From positions 137,393 through 201,392 of the forward strand of contig JBBAKM010000003.1 of the NCBI GenBank assembly GCA_040403495.1: a stretch of 64,000 nt of DNA, written 5' to 3'. The position numbers and the translations under genes were made by a program. Positions 7,682-16,491 of this stretch are shown here, piece after piece; position 1 is the first letter of the stretch; the number at the start of each line of letters is the position of its first letter. Below the pieces are notes generated by a model, which made no database searches, was not told where the DNA came from, and saw only the letters and a list, made by a program, of their open reading frames with translations. This DNA comes from JABMMZ01 sp040403495 (GTDB taxonomy: Bacteria; Bacteroidota; Bacteroidia; NS11-12g; UBA955).

Positions 7682-10600
7682 ATGAAATATTTACTTTTTA
7701 TTTTAATTTTTGGTTTTGGAATAATTGAAATGAATTCTCAAACTAGAATTCATACTGCCAATAGGTATCAAAGCGAGTATGAATGGATTGATAGTTCAAA
7801 AATGAAATTTGTTTATTACACCTACAGACCCATATCACTTAATAACATTTTTTCAAAAAAATTATTTCCTGATTCAGCAGATGTTTCTATTTTTTATCTA
7901 AATAAAAATATTTTTAATAACATTAAAATATACAGAGATAGTGCTTTTATTCCTAAAGATATTTACTGCACCAATAGGCAACCTTGCACTACAAATCAAC
8001 CTTGTAATCCTACTTCAACTTCTTCATTTACAATATTTAGATACTCAGGCGTCATTGATTTTAATAAGCCACAAATAAAAGACACTTTAGATAAATATTC
8101 TATTTGTGATGTTGATGTTGTTTTTGCAGGTAACTTTTTTTCAAATCAATATATCAATTTTGATAAATTAAATTTCGAAAATCACAATAATGACTCTCAA
8201 TATTGTTATTTTAGGATAAATCGATGTTTTAAGTGGAAGTCAGGAGATAAATCGCCAAAGTATAGGGAATTTGAACCCATTAATGATATTTTCAGGGTTT
8301 TTAGAAAAGGTAATACCCAAATTGATTTTGGCGCTATTGAGAATTTTAACGATAGTATTACATATGAGTTAACACAACCCATAAATTATTCTAACAAATT
8401 ACTTTGGCCATTTGCATCAGGATACTCTTTAACTTACTATATACCTTCTTTTTGTAGATTTGGCGCTGCTTCTTGCACTCCAAGACCAGAATTTAGCCCA
8501 CCTCAAGGATTTTATTTAAACCCCAAAACTGGAATATCTTTACATAATAATGCTATAGGTTACACATCAGGATTTAATCATGATAATTTTTTTACTTTCA
8601 ATAATCTGTATTGCGTAAAAATTAAAACATACAAAAACAATAACTTTAATCAAAAGATTTTTGTTTCTGAACAAGTAAGAGTTGTTGACTACTCAACCGC
8701 CCGAACTAGTAAAGATTTAATAAACATGCCTGTTTTTATTCAAAATCTACCTTTGCGAAAATATGTGTGTGCGAATAAAAGAGACACCATCACGATTTGT
8801 TTACGAGATACGATGGCAGTTGATCAAGTTGTTCCAGATACAATAGCTTATCAGGTCTATCAAAACCTGCCCGGAGGTGCTTATTGGGAGAGCCAATCTA
8901 TCAGCAATAACAAAGAAATTAAAATTGCTTGGAACCCAACACTAGCAAAAGTAATAGATAATCCATATTTGTTTAATATAAATGCCCATGAGCAACGTTG
9001 TTGGCCTTACAGGGAATACGAATTCCGTTCATGTGAGTTTTATGTAGTTCAAATGCCAGATTTTGCCATTCAAAAAAATATCCAAAACTGCGGCAGATTG
9101 GAGTTGAAAGCAGAAAGCATCAACCCAGATGAAAACACTTACAACTACCAATGGAATTTAACACATTCTAGTGGTTTACAATTAAGCTCATCAACTTTGA
9201 ACTCAGCGTATAGTCTTCCTAAAAGCGGCAAATGGTATATTAGTTTAAGAGCCTCCAATACCCGATATGGTTGTTCAAGTGTCTTTTTAGATTCTTTTGA
9301 AATAGCTTATGCTGCGCCATCGATTACAGTTTCTCCTAAATCCAGTATTTGCCAAGAGCAAACCTTAACCTATACCATTCAAAAAGCAGAAACCAAAACA
9401 CCTTTGCAATACCAATGGCAAGTGGGCAATCAAACTTCAACAGACAGTTTTTTCACCCTCCAAGTTCAAGATAGTTTTAAAGTAAAACTCAGCATCACAG
9501 ACAACAGAGGCTGCACCACAACAGATAGTTTTGAGCAAAAAACGTTTCCATTTTACAATGTTCAAAAACTAAAAGACACTGCTGTTTGTATTGGGCAAAG
9601 CATCAGTCTATCTGCCAAACCAATTGCCTTGCAAGATTCTGTTTTGTGGTTACACAACAATAGTAAAAACCTAACAGAAACCCTACTAACTCCACAGGTT
9701 TACAAAGTGCAATACACCAACAGCAACGGTTGCACAACCATAGATAGTTTCACTTTAAAAAACAATAATCCCATCATTCCTGTAAAATACAACGACCAAA
9801 CGGTTTGTAAAGGCGATACTATAAATTTAGTATTTTTTGTTTCCGGTAATGTGCAATACCAAAATGTTCAATGGCGAGAAAATGGCATTTTACAAACTAA
9901 TCCCAACCATTATAAAAAATCTATTCACCAAAATAGCATCATAGAAATTAGTGCAACAGGTTCTCAATACAACATCACTTGTACAGAAAGAGATACTATT
10001 CAAATTAAACTGCATCCCACCAACACCAACCGCTTGCAAATCCTCAAAACAGACACTTGCCTAAAAAGCAACCAAATTCAGGCAAACATTGTTGGCAACA
10101 CCAATACCCAAAGTCAAACGATCAATTGGGGCGATGGGATAGAAGAAGCGTACAGCAATCAAACCCACCAATACAGCCAAGCGCAAAGCTACCAAATAAA
10201 ACTTTACTCCACCACTGAAAACGGTTGCAAAGACACGCAAAGTCAACAAATAGAGATTTATTCTAATCCAATTCTTTTTGCTCAACTAAAAAAGGCAAAT
10301 TTGTGTCAAAATAGTAATGCTGAACTTTTAATCAGCAGTGTTCCCAACAGCACCCAACACCGCATCAACTGGGGCGATGGTAAGATTGATAACAACGAAA
10401 TGAGTGGCACTAAATTTCACACTTACACCCAAGCCAACAATTTTACTATATCCATTGAAGCAACAGACAATATTTGTAAAAGCGATACGAGTTTATCCAT
10501 AACCATCAATCCTCTGCCTCAAACCACCCTCACCGCAGAAAATCTCTGTTTGGGTGACAGTACAATAGTCAAAGTACAAAGCAATGGCAACCATCAATAC

Positions 10601-11263
10601 ACTTGGTCACCGCAAGGCACAGCAGTCAACAACAACACCCAAAGCTACAAATTTCCGCAAACGGGCAACTACGAAATCAAGCTGCAAACCACCGACCTCA
10701 ACCTATGCCAAAGCAGAGACAGTATCCGTTTCAGTATCCTAGAACGCCCCATTGCGAATTTTACTTATGCCAACCTCAGCAGAGAATTAAAATACAAATT
10801 TAAATTCATCAACCAAAGCACTAATGCCACTGGTTACGAATGGTTTTTTACTAAAACCAACACCCAAACAAGCACAGAAACCAGCCCTGAAATAGTGTTT
10901 TCAGACACCGGTTTGTATACCATCATTCTTATAGCCGACAAAGACAAACAATGTTTTGATACCACACAACAAAAAGTGCCGATATTAGAGCAAATCGTGT
11001 TTTATTTGCCCAATGTAGTTACCTTAAACAACGATGGCATCAACGAAACCTTTGGGTTATCCAAAGAGCAAAAAGCGTTTGCAAAGGAATACCAACTCGA
11101 AATCTTCAACCGTTGGGGCGAGCGCCTCTTTAAAACCAACGACACCAACAAAGATTGGCACCCAACCAACATCCCGTTAGGTGTGTACATCTATCAAGCC
11201 AAAATCCGCGACCTCTACAATATTCTACATGAAGTGAAAGGTGTGGTGGAAGTGGTGAGGTAG
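7682..11263 (+). CDS. T9SS type B (CHU_C) secreted protein with PKD/Ig-like repeats
   Basis: A 1193-residue exported protein. Residues 1-20 are a signal peptide. A long N-terminal region of unknown fold follows, with the motif PPQGFYLNPKTG near 273. This resembles PPRGFFYDKKSG in the protein at 56117-57868 and suggests a shared domain. From about 530 to 1090 there are Cys-containing PKD/Ig-like repeats (WGDG appears near 815 and 900). The last ~90 residues form a gliding-motility C-terminal domain (LPNVVTLNNDGINETF, FNRWGERLF) that directs secretion by the type IX system. Likely a surface adhesin or matrix protein. Confidence 0.85.
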   Translation: MKYLLFILIFGFGIIEMNSQTRIHTANRYQSEYEWIDSSKMKFVYYTYRPISLNNIFSKKLFPDSADVSIFYLNKNIFNNIKIYRDSAFIPKDIYCTNRQPCTTNQPCNPTSTSSFTIFRYSGVIDFNKPQIKDTLDKYSICDVDVVFAGNFFSNQYINFDKLNFENHNNDSQYCYFRINRCFKWKSGDKSPKYREFEPINDIFRVFRKGNTQIDFGAIENFNDSITYELTQPINYSNKLLWPFASGYSLTYYIPSFCRFGAASCTPRPEFSPPQGFYLNPKTGISLHNNAIGYTSGFNHDNFFTFNNLYCVKIKTYKNNNFNQKIFVSEQVRVVDYSTARTSKDLINMPVFIQNLPLRKYVCANKRDTITICLRDTMAVDQVVPDTIAYQVYQNLPGGAYWESQSISNNKEIKIAWNPTLAKVIDNPYLFNINAHEQRCWPYREYEFRSCEFYVVQMPDFAIQKNIQNCGRLELKAESINPDENTYNYQWNLTHSSGLQLSSSTLNSAYSLPKSGKWYISLRASNTRYGCSSVFLDSFEIAYAAPSITVSPKSSICQEQTLTYTIQKAETKTPLQYQWQVGNQTSTDSFFTLQVQDSFKVKLSITDNRGCTTTDSFEQKTFPFYNVQKLKDTAVCIGQSISLSAKPIALQDSVLWLHNNSKNLTETLLTPQVYKVQYTNSNGCTTIDSFTLKNNNPIIPVKYNDQTVCKGDTINLVFFVSGNVQYQNVQWRENGILQTNPNHYKKSIHQNSIIEISATGSQYNITCTERDTIQIKLHPTNTNRLQILKTDTCLKSNQIQANIVGNTNTQSQTINWGDGIEEAYSNQTHQYSQAQSYQIKLYSTTENGCKDTQSQQIEIYSNPILFAQLKKANLCQNSNAELLISSVPNSTQHRINWGDGKIDNNEMSGTKFHTYTQANNFTISIEATDNICKSDTSLSITINPLPQTTLTAENLCLGDSTIVKVQSNGNHQYTWSPQGTAVNNNTQSYKFPQTGNYEIKLQTTDLNLCQSRDSIRFSILERPIANFTYANLSRELKYKFKFINQSTNATGYEWFFTKTNTQTSTETSPEIVFSDTGLYTIILIADKDKQCFDTTQQKVPILEQIVFYLPNVVTLNNDGINETFGLSKEQKAFAKEYQLEIFNRWGERLFKTNDTNKDWHPTNIPLGVYIYQAKIRDLYNILHEVKGVVEVVR

Positions 11264-11553
11264 TTGGGTGGTTAATGGTTATTGGTGTAATGGTTAATAG
11301 TTAATGGTTATTAGTTAATAGTTAATGGTTATTAGTTAATGGTTATTAGTTAATGGTTAATAGTTAATAGTTAATGGTTATTAGTTATTAGTGTTATTGT
11401 CACCCTGAGTTTCAGCCATAGGCTGATGTATCGAAGGGCGACAATAAAGTATTCGTTCACCATTCGCCCTCCTTCGGTACAACGGCTTTCAGCCACCACT
11501 CAGGAAGACAAATGGTTGTGGTTAATGCTTAGTTGTTAATGGGTTATTAGTGT

Positions 11554-11649
11554 AATGGCAAAACCCTCTACACATAATTAAAAAAAATAATTTCAATATA
11601 AATCGAAAACTATCATCCTTCTCCTTGGGAGAAGGACAGGAGGATGAGG
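11554..11649. repeat. ~96-bp direct repeat, copy 1
   Basis: Starts AATGGCAAAACCCTCTACAC and ends AGGATGAGG. Nearly identical to 11743-11839, with a few substitutions and one extra A. It contains the hairpin CCTTCTCCttggGAGAAGG. Confidence 0.85.
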
Positions 11650-11742
11650 TAAAGCCCCGAATCACAAGCAAGATGCTAGCAAGAGCAGGGAGGGATGGGT
11701 GGTTAATGGTGTATTGGTTAATAGTCCAGATAGCTATCGGGA

Positions 11743-11839
11743 AATGGCAAAACCCTCTACACATAATTAAAAAAAAATAATTTCAATAAAAACCGAAAAT
11801 AATCATCCTTCTCCTTGGGAGAAGGACAGGAGGATGAGG
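11743..11839. repeat. ~96-bp direct repeat, copy 2
   Basis: Second copy of the unit at 11554-11649. It is preceded at 11725-11742 by a one-mismatch form of TCCCGATAGCTATCGGGA. Confidence 0.85.
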
Positions 11840-11952
11840 CATAAGTAACAGAATCGTTAGCAAGATACTAGTCTATTATACTATTAACCCCTAACTAATA
11901 ACCATTAACTATTATACTAATAACTATTAACCCTTACACCAATAACCCTTAA

Positions 11953-13287
11953 CTAACAGCTCTTAACTTCTCCTCGAATAGTCTTAAAAATATTCACTAC
12001 AGCGCTGTAGCTTACAACATTGTGTTTGAAGTGTTCAACTATTCTTACTTTTTCCTCTTCTGTGGCTTCCAATTGGTTGAGGATGTTTAATAAGTGCATT
12101 TTCATGTGCCCTTTTTGTATCCCTGAAGTAACCAAAGAACGCAAGGCTGAAAAGTTTTGTGCTAAACCAACCACAGCGGTAATTCGCATTAATTCTTGCG
12201 CATTCGGATTGCCTAACATTCTGTAAGCAAATTTTACCATGGGGTGTAAATTGGTTAATCCACCCACAGTACCTAATGCCAAAGGAATGTCTAACCAAAA
12301 ACGAAAAATACCATCTTTTACTTCTGCATGGGTTAAACTGCTATAGCTTCCTGAACGTGAAGCGTAGGTGTGTGCTGAAGCTTCTACCGCTCTGAAATCA
12401 TTGCCTGTGGCCAATACCACACTGTCTATACCATTCATAATGCCTTTGTTGTGTGTGGTGGCACGGTAGGGTTCTATTTCTGCTATTCTTACGGCTCTGC
12501 AAAACTTCTCTGTAAAGTACTCCCCTGTCATGTCGTCTCCACTTTCTGTCATCTCAGAAACCGGTGCTGAAACCTCTGCCCTTACAATGCAATTAGGCGT
12601 GTAATTACTCAAAATACACATGATGACTTCAATATTTCTATCTTCCTCTTTTAAGTAAGCGGCATGAACAATTTCTTCTTTTAAAATCTTAGAAAACTCT
12701 TCTAACACTGAATTGATGAAATTAGCCCCCATACTGTCGCAGGTTTCGAAAGTGGCTTTCAGTTGGTAGTAATGTGGTTCTTTATCCGTTTGATTGATAA
12801 GTTCCAAATTCAAAATACCACCACCACGTTGTTGCATGTTTTTGGTAATATGATTGGTATTGGCAATTAACGTTGGTTTTACTGACTCAAAGAAATTGAA
12901 TAAATCTGTAGGATTTTCGCCTTTCCAAATAAAGTGAACGTGACCAATTTTTTCGGTACTGATAATTTGTGTACGAAAACCGCCTCTGTTCAACCAAAAA
13001 TTGGCCGACTTGGCTGCTGCTGCCACCACCGAACTTTCTTCGATTGCCATAGGCACACAATACATTTTATTGTCAATTAAAAAATTGGGAGCTATTCCGA
13101 AAGGCAAGTAAAAATTGGTAATGGTATTTTCGATAAACTCATCGTGCAATTTTTGAGTTGGTGCATCAGGATGCCAATATGATTTCAAAAAAGAAATGGC
13201 TTGTTCGTCACCATTCAAATAGTTGGCAACAATCCACTCAATTTTTGCTTCTTTACTTAGTTTAGAAAATCCTTTAATTACAGTCAT
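11953..13287 (-). CDS. mvaA: hydroxymethylglutaryl-CoA reductase, class II
   Basis: A 444-residue class II HMG-CoA reductase, which makes mevalonate from HMG-CoA with NAD(P)H. The catalytic glutamate lies in ESSVVAAAAKSANFW near residue 83, the lysine in NKGIMNGID near 281, the aspartate in TGNDFRAVEA near 296 and the catalytic histidine in GHMKMH near 394. The family is called degradative after Pseudomonas, but with mvaD, two GHMP kinases and fni in the same window a biosynthetic role is far more likely. It follows fni by 6 bases, so they form an operon. Confidence 0.92.
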   Translation of the reverse strand: MTVIKGFSKLSKEAKIEWIVANYLNGDEQAISFLKSYWHPDAPTQKLHDEFIENTITNFYLPFGIAPNFLIDNKMYCVPMAIEESSVVAAAAKSANFWLNRGGFRTQIISTEKIGHVHFIWKGENPTDLFNFFESVKPTLIANTNHITKNMQQRGGGILNLELINQTDKEPHYYQLKATFETCDSMGANFINSVLEEFSKILKEEIVHAAYLKEEDRNIEVIMCILSNYTPNCIVRAEVSAPVSEMTESGDDMTGEYFTEKFCRAVRIAEIEPYRATTHNKGIMNGIDSVVLATGNDFRAVEASAHTYASRSGSYSSLTHAEVKDGIFRFWLDIPLALGTVGGLTNLHPMVKFAYRMLGNPNAQELMRITAVVGLAQNFSALRSLVTSGIQKGHMKMHLLNILNQLEATEEEKVRIVEHFKHNVVSYSAVVNIFKTIRGEVKSC

Positions 13288-13293
13288 TTTGGC

Positions 13294-14301
13294 TTATTTT
13301 ATTTTTAAATATTGATAACACGTTTCAAGTCCTTTCTTTTGAAGTTGGCAATAGGTCTGCAATTCTTCATACTCAGAAGTCGCGTGTTTTAAGAATCCGG
13401 ATGCTTGGGCATAAATGGCATTCATTTTAGATTTTTGCATCAAATAATAGCCATCTAAATATGATTTAATTCCCCCACTAATAATCAATTGTTTGCAAAG
13501 CGCTTTTGTACCCAATTCTTGAACAGCTTGGTTGGCAAAATCCACCATTTCTGAAGCGGTGTGTCCGATATAGGTAATAGGTTGAAGCAATTCTTTGGTT
13601 AATTCATTTTGACGGTGTAGTTCTAGTGTTGCAAAGTTAGTCCCTCCAAAAGCACCAAACTCAATTGCTTCGATAGGAAGTTGAATTAATTCCATGAGCG
13701 ATTGTGGACCGAACCCTTGCCCAACTTCTTTAACCATTATTTTATAATTGGCAACATCCAACAAACGCTTGATAGTATCGATGGGTGGATTTTTGATAAT
13801 ATCACCTTCAGGTTGCAACCATTCTTGCAATGGATTAACGTGAACGATTAACCCATCGGCTTGAAGTTTTTTAACTAATTCTTCGATTTTATGGGTTTGT
13901 TTGCTTTCCAAAATTTCTTCGATTTGGGCTATGCCAAGGTTGGCAAACAATGGTAAATCGTTCCCAAGTATGGGGCGGATATTAAAATCATCGAAATAGG
14001 TGTCACTGTCGAGGATAATTCTGCAACTGCCCAAACCAATTCCCATTCCAAACTCGTTACAAGCCTTAGCCAAATTGCGATTGATAATACCTGCTTGTTG
14101 GGTTCCACCAGTCATGCTACTCACCCACAACGGCAATGAGCATTGTTTGCCAGCGATATTACTCACTGGAATGGCGTTATTATGAGGGTGTGAAGCTAAA
14201 AAAGGTTCGTAATAAAAACGGGTATCATTTTGCAGCGTTTGAGAAATGAGCGCTAACTCAATGTGGTCTTTTTTGCGTTCAGAGGTTTGTTGCGTATCCA
14301 A
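13294..14301 (-). CDS. fni: type 2 isopentenyl-diphosphate delta-isomerase (FMN)
   Basis: A 335-residue FMN- and NAD(P)H-dependent enzyme that interconverts isopentenyl and dimethylallyl diphosphate. Recognisable blocks are RKKDHIELAL near residues 9-18, SSMTGGT near 61, GMGIGLGSCR near 90, HVNPLQEWLQPEGD near 154 (with the catalytic Gln and the metal-binding Glu), KEVGQGFG, GGTNFA and SGGIKSYLDG. It is the first gene of the fni-mvaA operon and supplies the product needed after mvaD action. Confidence 0.92.
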   Translation of the reverse strand: MDTQQTSERKKDHIELALISQTLQNDTRFYYEPFLASHPHNNAIPVSNIAGKQCSLPLWVSSMTGGTQQAGIINRNLAKACNEFGMGIGLGSCRIILDSDTYFDDFNIRPILGNDLPLFANLGIAQIEEILESKQTHKIEELVKKLQADGLIVHVNPLQEWLQPEGDIIKNPPIDTIKRLLDVANYKIMVKEVGQGFGPQSLMELIQLPIEAIEFGAFGGTNFATLELHRQNELTKELLQPITYIGHTASEMVDFANQAVQELGTKALCKQLIISGGIKSYLDGYYLMQKSKMNAIYAQASGFLKHATSEYEELQTYCQLQKKGLETCYQYLKIK

Positions 14302-14329
14302 AACTTATTGATAAATAAATATTTAACCA

Positions 14330-14337
14330 CAAAGTTA
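14330..14337 (-). promoter_or_regulatory. -7 box of fni-mvaA operon
   Basis: TAACTTTG on the minus strand, about 29 bases upstream of the fni ATG. No clear -33 TTTG at the usual distance. Confidence 0.45.
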
Positions 14338-14465
14338 AGATTTTGTTTGATATAATTGATTTTTTAGCCTTTTTATAATGGTGTATATGATGAAAAAGCA
14401 ATAATATTGAAATTGATGTTCACCTCAGTCAGGCCGAAAATAAGAATGGTTTGTAGGCGTAATTA

Positions 14466-14561
14466 CACTTTTTCAAATGAAAAAATGCGATTCGTTACAC
14501 TTTTTCAAAGGAAAAAATGTAATATTTAACACTTTTATGAAGGAAAGTATGTATCTTTGTT
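14466..14561 (+). repeat. three 32-bp direct repeats upstream of the AAA ATPase
   Basis: Units at 14466-14497, 14498-14529 and 14530-14561 with exactly 32-base period. The first 22 bases are conserved (CACTTTTTCAAAGGAAAAAA in unit 2, then TG) and contain an imperfect palindrome TTTTTC...GAAAAA. The last ~10 bases vary. The variable part of unit 3 is the -7 box TATCTTTG. The layout resembles a phased operator, with 32 bases being about three helical turns. Confidence 0.75.
14552..14559 (+). promoter_or_regulatory. -7 box of AAA ATPase gene
   Basis: TATCTTTG, 18 bases before the ATG at 14578, lying inside the third 32-bp repeat. Confidence 0.5.
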
Positions 14562-14577
14562 TCGATTTTAGAAAGCA

Positions 14578-15861
14578 ATGTATAGAAACAGTATCAAAGA
14601 ATTAGAAATCTGGAAAAACAAAAGCAATCGCAAACCCTTGATTATTCAAGGGGCACGACAAGTCGGAAAAACTTGGCTAATGAAAACATTTGGTTCTTTA
14701 TATTTTGATAATGTTGTTTATGTCAATTTTGAAAGTAGTGTTCGTTTACAAAATATATTTGTTACAGACTTTGACATACCAAGAATTATTCAAATTTTTG
14801 AAATAGAAACAGGACAGTCGGTTGTTGCTAAGAACACATTAATTATTTTAGATGAGATTCAAGAAGCAGACAAAGGATTGACTGCATTAAAATATTTTAA
14901 TGAAAATGCACCTGAATATTATGTCATTGCAGCAGGTTCATTGTTAGGCATTTCCTTACAAAACAACAAAACATTTCCTGTAGGTAAGGTCGATTTTTTA
15001 ACGCTGCAACCACTTAGTTTTGAAGAGTTTTTAATCAATTTAGATGAAAGTGCCCTAGTAAAAGCTTTAAACGAACAAAAATGGGATGTAGTAGAGGCTT
15101 TTCATGAAAAACTAATCCAATATTTACGACTTTATTATTATGTAGGTGGAATGCCCGAGGTTGTAAAAACCTTCATAGAAACTAAAAATCTTGAAGAGGT
15201 TAGAAACATTCAAAACAATATTTTGATTGGTTATGAAAACGATTTTGCTAAGTATGCCCCTATAGAAATTGTTCCAAAAATAAGAATGGTTTGGCAATCT
15301 ATTTTGGGACAATTAGCAAAAGAGAATAAGAAGTTTATATATGGACAATTGAAAAAAGGTGCAAGAGCTAAGGAATTTGAAGCTGCAATTAATTGGCTAA
15401 GCAATGCCGGTTTATTATTAAAATGCCTGAAAATAAACAAACCCGTATTACCTTTAAAATCGTATGCCAATTACGATACTTTTAAGTTGTATTTATTAGA
15501 TATTGGCTTATTGAATGCCATGGCAAAACTTGATGCAAAAATTATATTAAATAAAAATCAAATACTTACAGAATATAAAGGCGCACTTACTGAACAATTT
15601 GTTGCACAGGAACTTAATCTAAAATTTGATTTGTTTTATTGGTCGGCAGAGAATGCCACTGCAGAATTGGATTTTATCATTCAAAAAAACCAAAATATTT
15701 TTCCAATTGAGGTAAAAGCAGAAGAAAATTTAAAAGCAAAAAGTCTTAAATTGTTCGAGGAAAAATATCAAACAAAAAATGCAAAAAGGATTTCTATGAA
15801 TTACTATAGAAAAGAAGAAAACTTAATCAATTTACCGTTGTATGCTATTTTAAGTTTATAA
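14578..15861 (+). CDS. AAA+ ATPase with DUF4143 C-terminal domain
   Basis: A 427-residue STAND/archaeal-type AAA ATPase. Walker A is GARQVGKTW near residues 25-33, Walker B LIILDEIQEA near 95, and a sensor-like AAGSLLG near 121. The C-terminal DUF4143 region has YYYVGGMPEVV near 188-198, DIGLLNAMAKL and a PD-(D/E)XK-like end with ELDFII...FPIEVKAE near 363-380, which may be a vestigial nuclease fold. Such genes are scattered and often multicopy in Bacteroidota; their function is not established. It stands alone, behind a repeat-rich promoter and followed by tandem repeats. Confidence 0.85.
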   Translation: MYRNSIKELEIWKNKSNRKPLIIQGARQVGKTWLMKTFGSLYFDNVVYVNFESSVRLQNIFVTDFDIPRIIQIFEIETGQSVVAKNTLIILDEIQEADKGLTALKYFNENAPEYYVIAAGSLLGISLQNNKTFPVGKVDFLTLQPLSFEEFLINLDESALVKALNEQKWDVVEAFHEKLIQYLRLYYYVGGMPEVVKTFIETKNLEEVRNIQNNILIGYENDFAKYAPIEIVPKIRMVWQSILGQLAKENKKFIYGQLKKGARAKEFEAAINWLSNAGLLLKCLKINKPVLPLKSYANYDTFKLYLLDIGLLNAMAKLDAKIILNKNQILTEYKGALTEQFVAQELNLKFDLFYWSAENATAELDFIIQKNQNIFPIEVKAEENLKAKSLKLFEEKYQTKNAKRISMNYYRKEENLINLPLYAILSL

Positions 15862-16072
15862 CTTAGTTTATCCTAGATTCTTGCATGTTTTCATCTCTTT
15901 GGTATCAACTTCGCATTGAACACCATGGCTTGATTGAACTAATTGCTTGGTGCAATAAAAAAGGTTTGGCTTAAAAAAAATTAAAAGGCAAGAAGGCTTG
16001 AATTTTTGTCATCTTTTTTGCAAAGGGAAATGCAAAAAAGTCGCCAAAAATTGGTTGGGTTTACTTTATTTT

Positions 16073-16386
16073 GCCCCAGGTTGAAACCTGGGGCTATTAA
16101 TATTTTCCTCCGCTGGAGGAATTTTAATTATCTCTAATGAGATTGTTGTAATGAGATTATTTCATATCCTTATTGGCCTCGGGTTGAAACCTGGGGCTAT
16201 TATTCTTTACTTCCGCTGAAGGATATTTAATTGTCTCTAATGAGATTGTTGTAATGAGATTATTTCATTTCATTATTTTGCCTCGGGTTGAAACCTGGGG
16301 CTATTTATTATTTTTACTTCCGCTGAAGGATATTTAATTGCCTCTAATGAGATTGTTGTAATGAGATTATTTCATATCCTTATTGG
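16073..16386 (+). repeat. triple 103/104-bp tandem repeat with conserved hairpins
   Basis: Units begin at 16073, 16176 and 16280. Each carries a hairpin GCCCCAGG-TTGAAA-CCTGGGGC (units 2 and 3 GCCTCGGG in the left arm), a second small hairpin around CCGCTG and a tail with TAATGAGATTGTTGTAATGA. The left-arm changes turn two Watson-Crick pairs into G-U pairs on the plus strand, so an RNA stem would survive. Confidence 0.85.
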
Positions 16387-16434
16387 CACATTTCTATTTG
16401 ACTGCTAGCCAAAATTACACTAAAACCGCTTGAC

Positions 16435-16464
16435 AAAAAAAAGCCACATTTGACTGTGGCTTTT
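16435..16464 (-). terminator. rho-independent terminator of the M1 peptidase gene
   Basis: AAAAGCCACA/TGTGGCTTTT stem with a six-base loop, followed on the minus strand by a T-run. It lies about 28 bases after the peptidase stop. Confidence 0.8.
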
Positions 16465-16491
16465 CAAACTATTTTTAAAACAATCTAATTG

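Larger units (their letters stand above)
11264..11952. repeat. 689-base gene-free spacer between convergent genes, built of repeats
   Basis: No credible gene. The left flank (11270-11393) is an array of TTAATGG/TTATTAG/TTAATAG words. The right flank (11878-11952) is the same array inverted, so each runs outward from its own gene's stop codon. Between them are a CACCCTGAG...CGAAGGG(C) unit at about 11400-11443, two ~96-bp direct repeats (11554-11649 and 11743-11839) with a CCTTCTCCttggGAGAAGG hairpin, and a copy of the CTAGC/GCTAG-type unit. Confidence 0.8.
15862..16491. other. 630-base gene-free spacer
   Basis: No gene found on either strand. It contains a purine-rich stretch with TTGCAAAGGGAAATGCAAAA near 16017-16036, the triple tandem repeat at 16073-16386 and a terminator at 16435-16464. 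Confidence 0.7.

Noticed and set aside
11522..11764. 80-residue minus-strand open frame in the repeat spacer
   Set aside because: Built entirely from the ~96-bp repeats; the same peptide segment appears twice, as expected from repeated non-coding DNA.
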